Below are positions 61,867-64,000 of a stretch of 64,000 nucleotides of DNA, in pieces. Positions within the stretch are counted from its first letter, which is position 1. Every line of letters begins with the position of its first letter. Source of the DNA: Saccharomycopsis fibuligera x Saccharomycopsis cf. fibuligera (taxonomy: Eukaryota; Ascomycota; Saccharomycetes; Ascoideales; Saccharomycopsidaceae). The stretch lies in contig CP012819.1 in the NCBI GenBank assembly GCA_001936135.1, positions 2,575,501 through 2,639,500 of the forward strand, in the 5' to 3' direction. The position numbers were made by a program, and so were the translations under genes. The notes under the pieces were generated by a model, which was not told the origin of the DNA, ran no database searches, and saw nothing but the letters and a program-made list of their open reading frames with translations.

Positions 61867-64000
61867 CTACACACAAAATAACCGCAGTTGTGCCAACAAC
61901 GTCCTTGCAACATCCACCCAACTCACTTCTTCATCGCTTTTGTCTCCGGTAGCGGACGCCGCCCGTCGGAGCCGCCATGTTTCATACACCACTTGTTTGA
62001 CCTGCCAATGCAGCGCAAGTTCATGGATCTGCCAGTGCTCCTCGTAGAACTCCATAAGCCGCTTCACGTTTTTTTGAAGCACCGCATCGTTGTTCTCAAC
62101 TGCAACAACAAATATTGCAAAAAACTGAGGCCGAAATGTATAAAACTCTGGTGCTTGTTCAGATTCGCTGCTGATGCTACCCGCTTCAGTACCTTTGCGT
62201 TTATCCGGCTTAAGCACATACTTCAAGTAATTCAAATGCTCCAAGATTTTCACCTGATGGAGCTTGAGAAATGTAAACGGCACATCTTTCACCAACGTGA
62301 AATAATAAACAATCAAGGCATGGTAAAATGACATGATGTTGTGGTACAAAATCTCATGGTTGATAGAGTGAAATCTTTTACGTTTTGGTTTTCCTTCCTC
62401 TTCTTCTTCAACAAATAGATCCCATTCCAACTTCCAGCTTAACAATCTGTCTTCAATATCTGAGCAAACCTTGGGAAAAATCCGCAAATGAATCTCGTGA
62501 ATAAGAAAATGGAACTGGTGCTTGATTAGTTTCACAATCAGTTGAAACAATTTGAGCAATGATAAAGGAATACCAAAAGACAACTGGAGCATTAAATCGA
62601 TGTTTTTTTTCATGGCACTATTATGCGGTCTAAAATCCAACTTGCAAAGCAACCTTTTGGCTCCTCCAGCGGGTTTCCCACCTTTGAAATCTAAATCTTC
62701 TGTTACTGCAGGTGAATGGTTTGGTTTACTGATATTTTTACTATTGCTATTGCTATTATTTGATTCACCATACCGAAAAGAAATCTCAAATGTTGGTGGA
62801 ACTGGATCCTCATCGTCATTGAATTCATAATCATCATTTATGTCGTAATTTTCATTATCATTATTTCTGTATATCATATTCGACTTTCCCATGAAATTCT
62901 CTTTCAACATCCTAGGAATATACGTATTGTAAACATCTATCTCTTTGACACCCGTCTTTTGAGCAACATTGTTGAAAAGTGGTGATGCTGCCCCTTGAGT
63001 TACTGCACCTCCACTGTCCAAAACGCTGATGGTAGTTTTGAATAAGCTATCTTCGGTCTTTGTGGATGTCAATGCCCTGTTTTCTTCATTATGTTCTGCA
63101 ACTACAGATTCGTCAAATTCTTCTTTGAATTTTCCAATGCGAAACGCCTCAAAATCCTGCAAATCATAAATCGAAGTACTTTCGTAAAAAATTTCCAAAA
63201 TTCTGAATATCTTGATTAGGTAGTAAGAATCGCTGATTGTATTTTGCTGTCCCGGGGAACTTAGGTCAAAATCAAGGAAGTCGCTATACAAGTTGTCATT
63301 GAAGCTCAGCAAGTTTATATGTTCATTCACAACAACCATGTTATCAATGTACTGGAAAGCTTCAATTAGCATGTTTCCATATTTAAACCACTTCTTGTAA
63401 TTCCAATCGATGCCCATAATATTATCAAAATGTATTTTAATGAGCAAAAACAAAAAAATTAACTTGAGTAAATTTGTAATTGCTCCAAGCGCGCTTTCCT
63501 GCGTATATTTTTTTTTGAAACTTTCCATCCACTGATCACAATTAAGGTCATTGTGATCTTCATCGATAACATGCTTTAATACTTTCACCACGAGAGTATC
63601 GATTAGCAGGTTTAAGTTAACTGCTAAAATTAAATGGTCTGTATTAGTGCTTTGACTACAGTACAAATTGAAGCTCGAAGCACACAAAATAATCAAAACC
63701 AAACATGATTTTATAATGCTAATGTTAAAGTTGACTGTTGTGACTTTATTGTGACCAAAAACAAAATTATTGACATTAACAAGATATCCATCCTCAAGTA
63801 AAAATTCGCTCAAAATTGGTAATAGTTCTGTTTTCCATATTAAGGTCTCCCAGTAACTTTGACCTGCAGGAGTAAAGTTTGTGAGCTTGGGTAACACTGT
63901 CTCAGTGAAGTTACGTAGCAATTTTTTTATAAATCTCGTATTCAAATGAAAGCTAGGTTTATTATCAGTTACAACATTATCATATAATACTTTGTCAAGG
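61867..64000 (-). CDS. Fungal transcription factor, C-terminal part (cut by window edge)
   Basis: The frame runs on past the end of the window, so the N-terminus is missing. The first Met-like codon inside the window (63945) is a TTG, not a true start; upstream codons to 64000 stay open. At least 710 residues are visible. They look like the C-terminal activation/regulatory region of a Zn2Cys6 factor of the Arg81/Uga3-like (Fungal_trans_2) kind: helical throughout, with FGIPLSLLKLFQLIVKLIKH, YHALIVYYF and a final TWRLRRA region. An acidic, Asn-rich insert (62780-62870) is unlike the core. The Zn cluster would lie beyond the window, so the class call is an inference. If it is an Arg81-type regulator, it would relate to ARG7 at 28.7 kb only by function. 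Confidence 0.5.
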   Translation of the reverse strand, partial: LDKVLYDNVVTDNKPSFHLNTRFIKKLLRNFTETVLPKLTNFTPAGQSYWETLIWKTELLPILSEFLLEDGYLVNVNNFVFGHNKVTTVNFNISIIKSCLVLIILCASSFNLYCSQSTNTDHLILAVNLNLLIDTLVVKVLKHVIDEDHNDLNCDQWMESFKKKYTQESALGAITNLLKLIFLFLLIKIHFDNIMGIDWNYKKWFKYGNMLIEAFQYIDNMVVVNEHINLLSFNDNLYSDFLDFDLSSPGQQNTISDSYYLIKIFRILEIFYESTSIYDLQDFEAFRIGKFKEEFDESVVAEHNEENRALTSTKTEDSLFKTTISVLDSGGAVTQGAASPLFNNVAQKTGVKEIDVYNTYIPRMLKENFMGKSNMIYRNNDNENYDINDDYEFNDDEDPVPPTFEISFRYGESNNSNSNSKNISKPNHSPAVTEDLDFKGGKPAGGAKRLLCKLDFRPHNSAMKKNIDLMLQLSFGIPLSLLKLFQLIVKLIKHQFHFLIHEIHLRIFPKVCSDIEDRLLSWKLEWDLFVEEEEEGKPKRKRFHSINHEILYHNIMSFYHALIVYYFTLVKDVPFTFLKLHQVKILEHLNYLKYVLKPDKRKGTEAGSISSESEQAPEFYTFRPQFFAIFVVAVENNDAVLQKNVKRLMEFYEEHWQIHELALHWQVKQVVYETWRLRRAASATGDKSDEEVSWVDVARTLLAQLRLFCV

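Noticed and set aside
1-64000. CRISPR arrays, prophage, bacterial operons, rRNA genes, centromere-like large inverted repeats
   Set aside because: None is visible; the window is yeast nuclear DNA with ordinary gene spacing and only short repeats.

Overview
This is a nuclear chromosome segment of an ascomycete yeast, about 35-38% GC by eye. Genes are compact and mostly intronless, with many Gln, Asn and Ser homopolymers and long A/T runs. CTG codons are very rare: my hand scan found one in the 838 codons of the Swe1 gene, one in the 548-codon SET gene and two in the 530-codon transporter gene, all outside conserved cores. That points to the CTG clade (Candida/Lodderomyces/Spathaspora relatives), where CTG is read as Ser. 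I cannot name the species. I see no virus and no intact mobile element.

Left part (1-16.5 kb): an Est1-like PIN-domain protein and the Wee1-type kinase SWE1 on the + strand; PXR1 (G-patch, ribosome biogenesis) on the - strand; a frameshifted relic of a GH18 (killer-toxin-alpha/LysM type) chitinase; then the importin PSE1.

Middle (16.5-30.7 kb, all - strand): a tail-anchored protein with four CBS motifs and a PB1 domain, a divergent FKS-family beta-1,3-glucan synthase, cytosolic isoleucyl-tRNA synthetase ILS1, mitochondrial ornithine acetyltransferase ARG7 with a Gcn4-type site upstream, and an intron-containing tRNA-Lys(CTT). A 3.2-kb gene-poor stretch follows.

Right part (33.8-64 kb): a Dal5-type permease, a GPI-anchored wall protein carrying one PIR-like motif, an Sls1-like mitochondrial protein, a Csc1/TMEM63-type channel, a Ref2/PNUTS-like protein split by a 180-nt intron, a tail-anchored FHA coiled-coil (SLMAP/Far9-10) protein, a SET-domain methyltransferase, a 1666-aa Rho GEF-like protein with two DH-PH modules around a CNH domain, and the C-terminal part of a fungal transcription factor cut by the window edge.

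Several products bear on wall growth and morphogenesis (glucan synthase paralogue, Rho GEF-like protein, Swe1, GPI wall protein, FAR-type protein), but they are not obviously a cluster. The most unusual items are the DH-PH-CNH-DH-PH protein, the decayed chitinase, the hidden intron of the Ref2-like gene, the palindromic CACGTG sites in front of three genes, and a strong intergenic hairpin near 37.95 kb.
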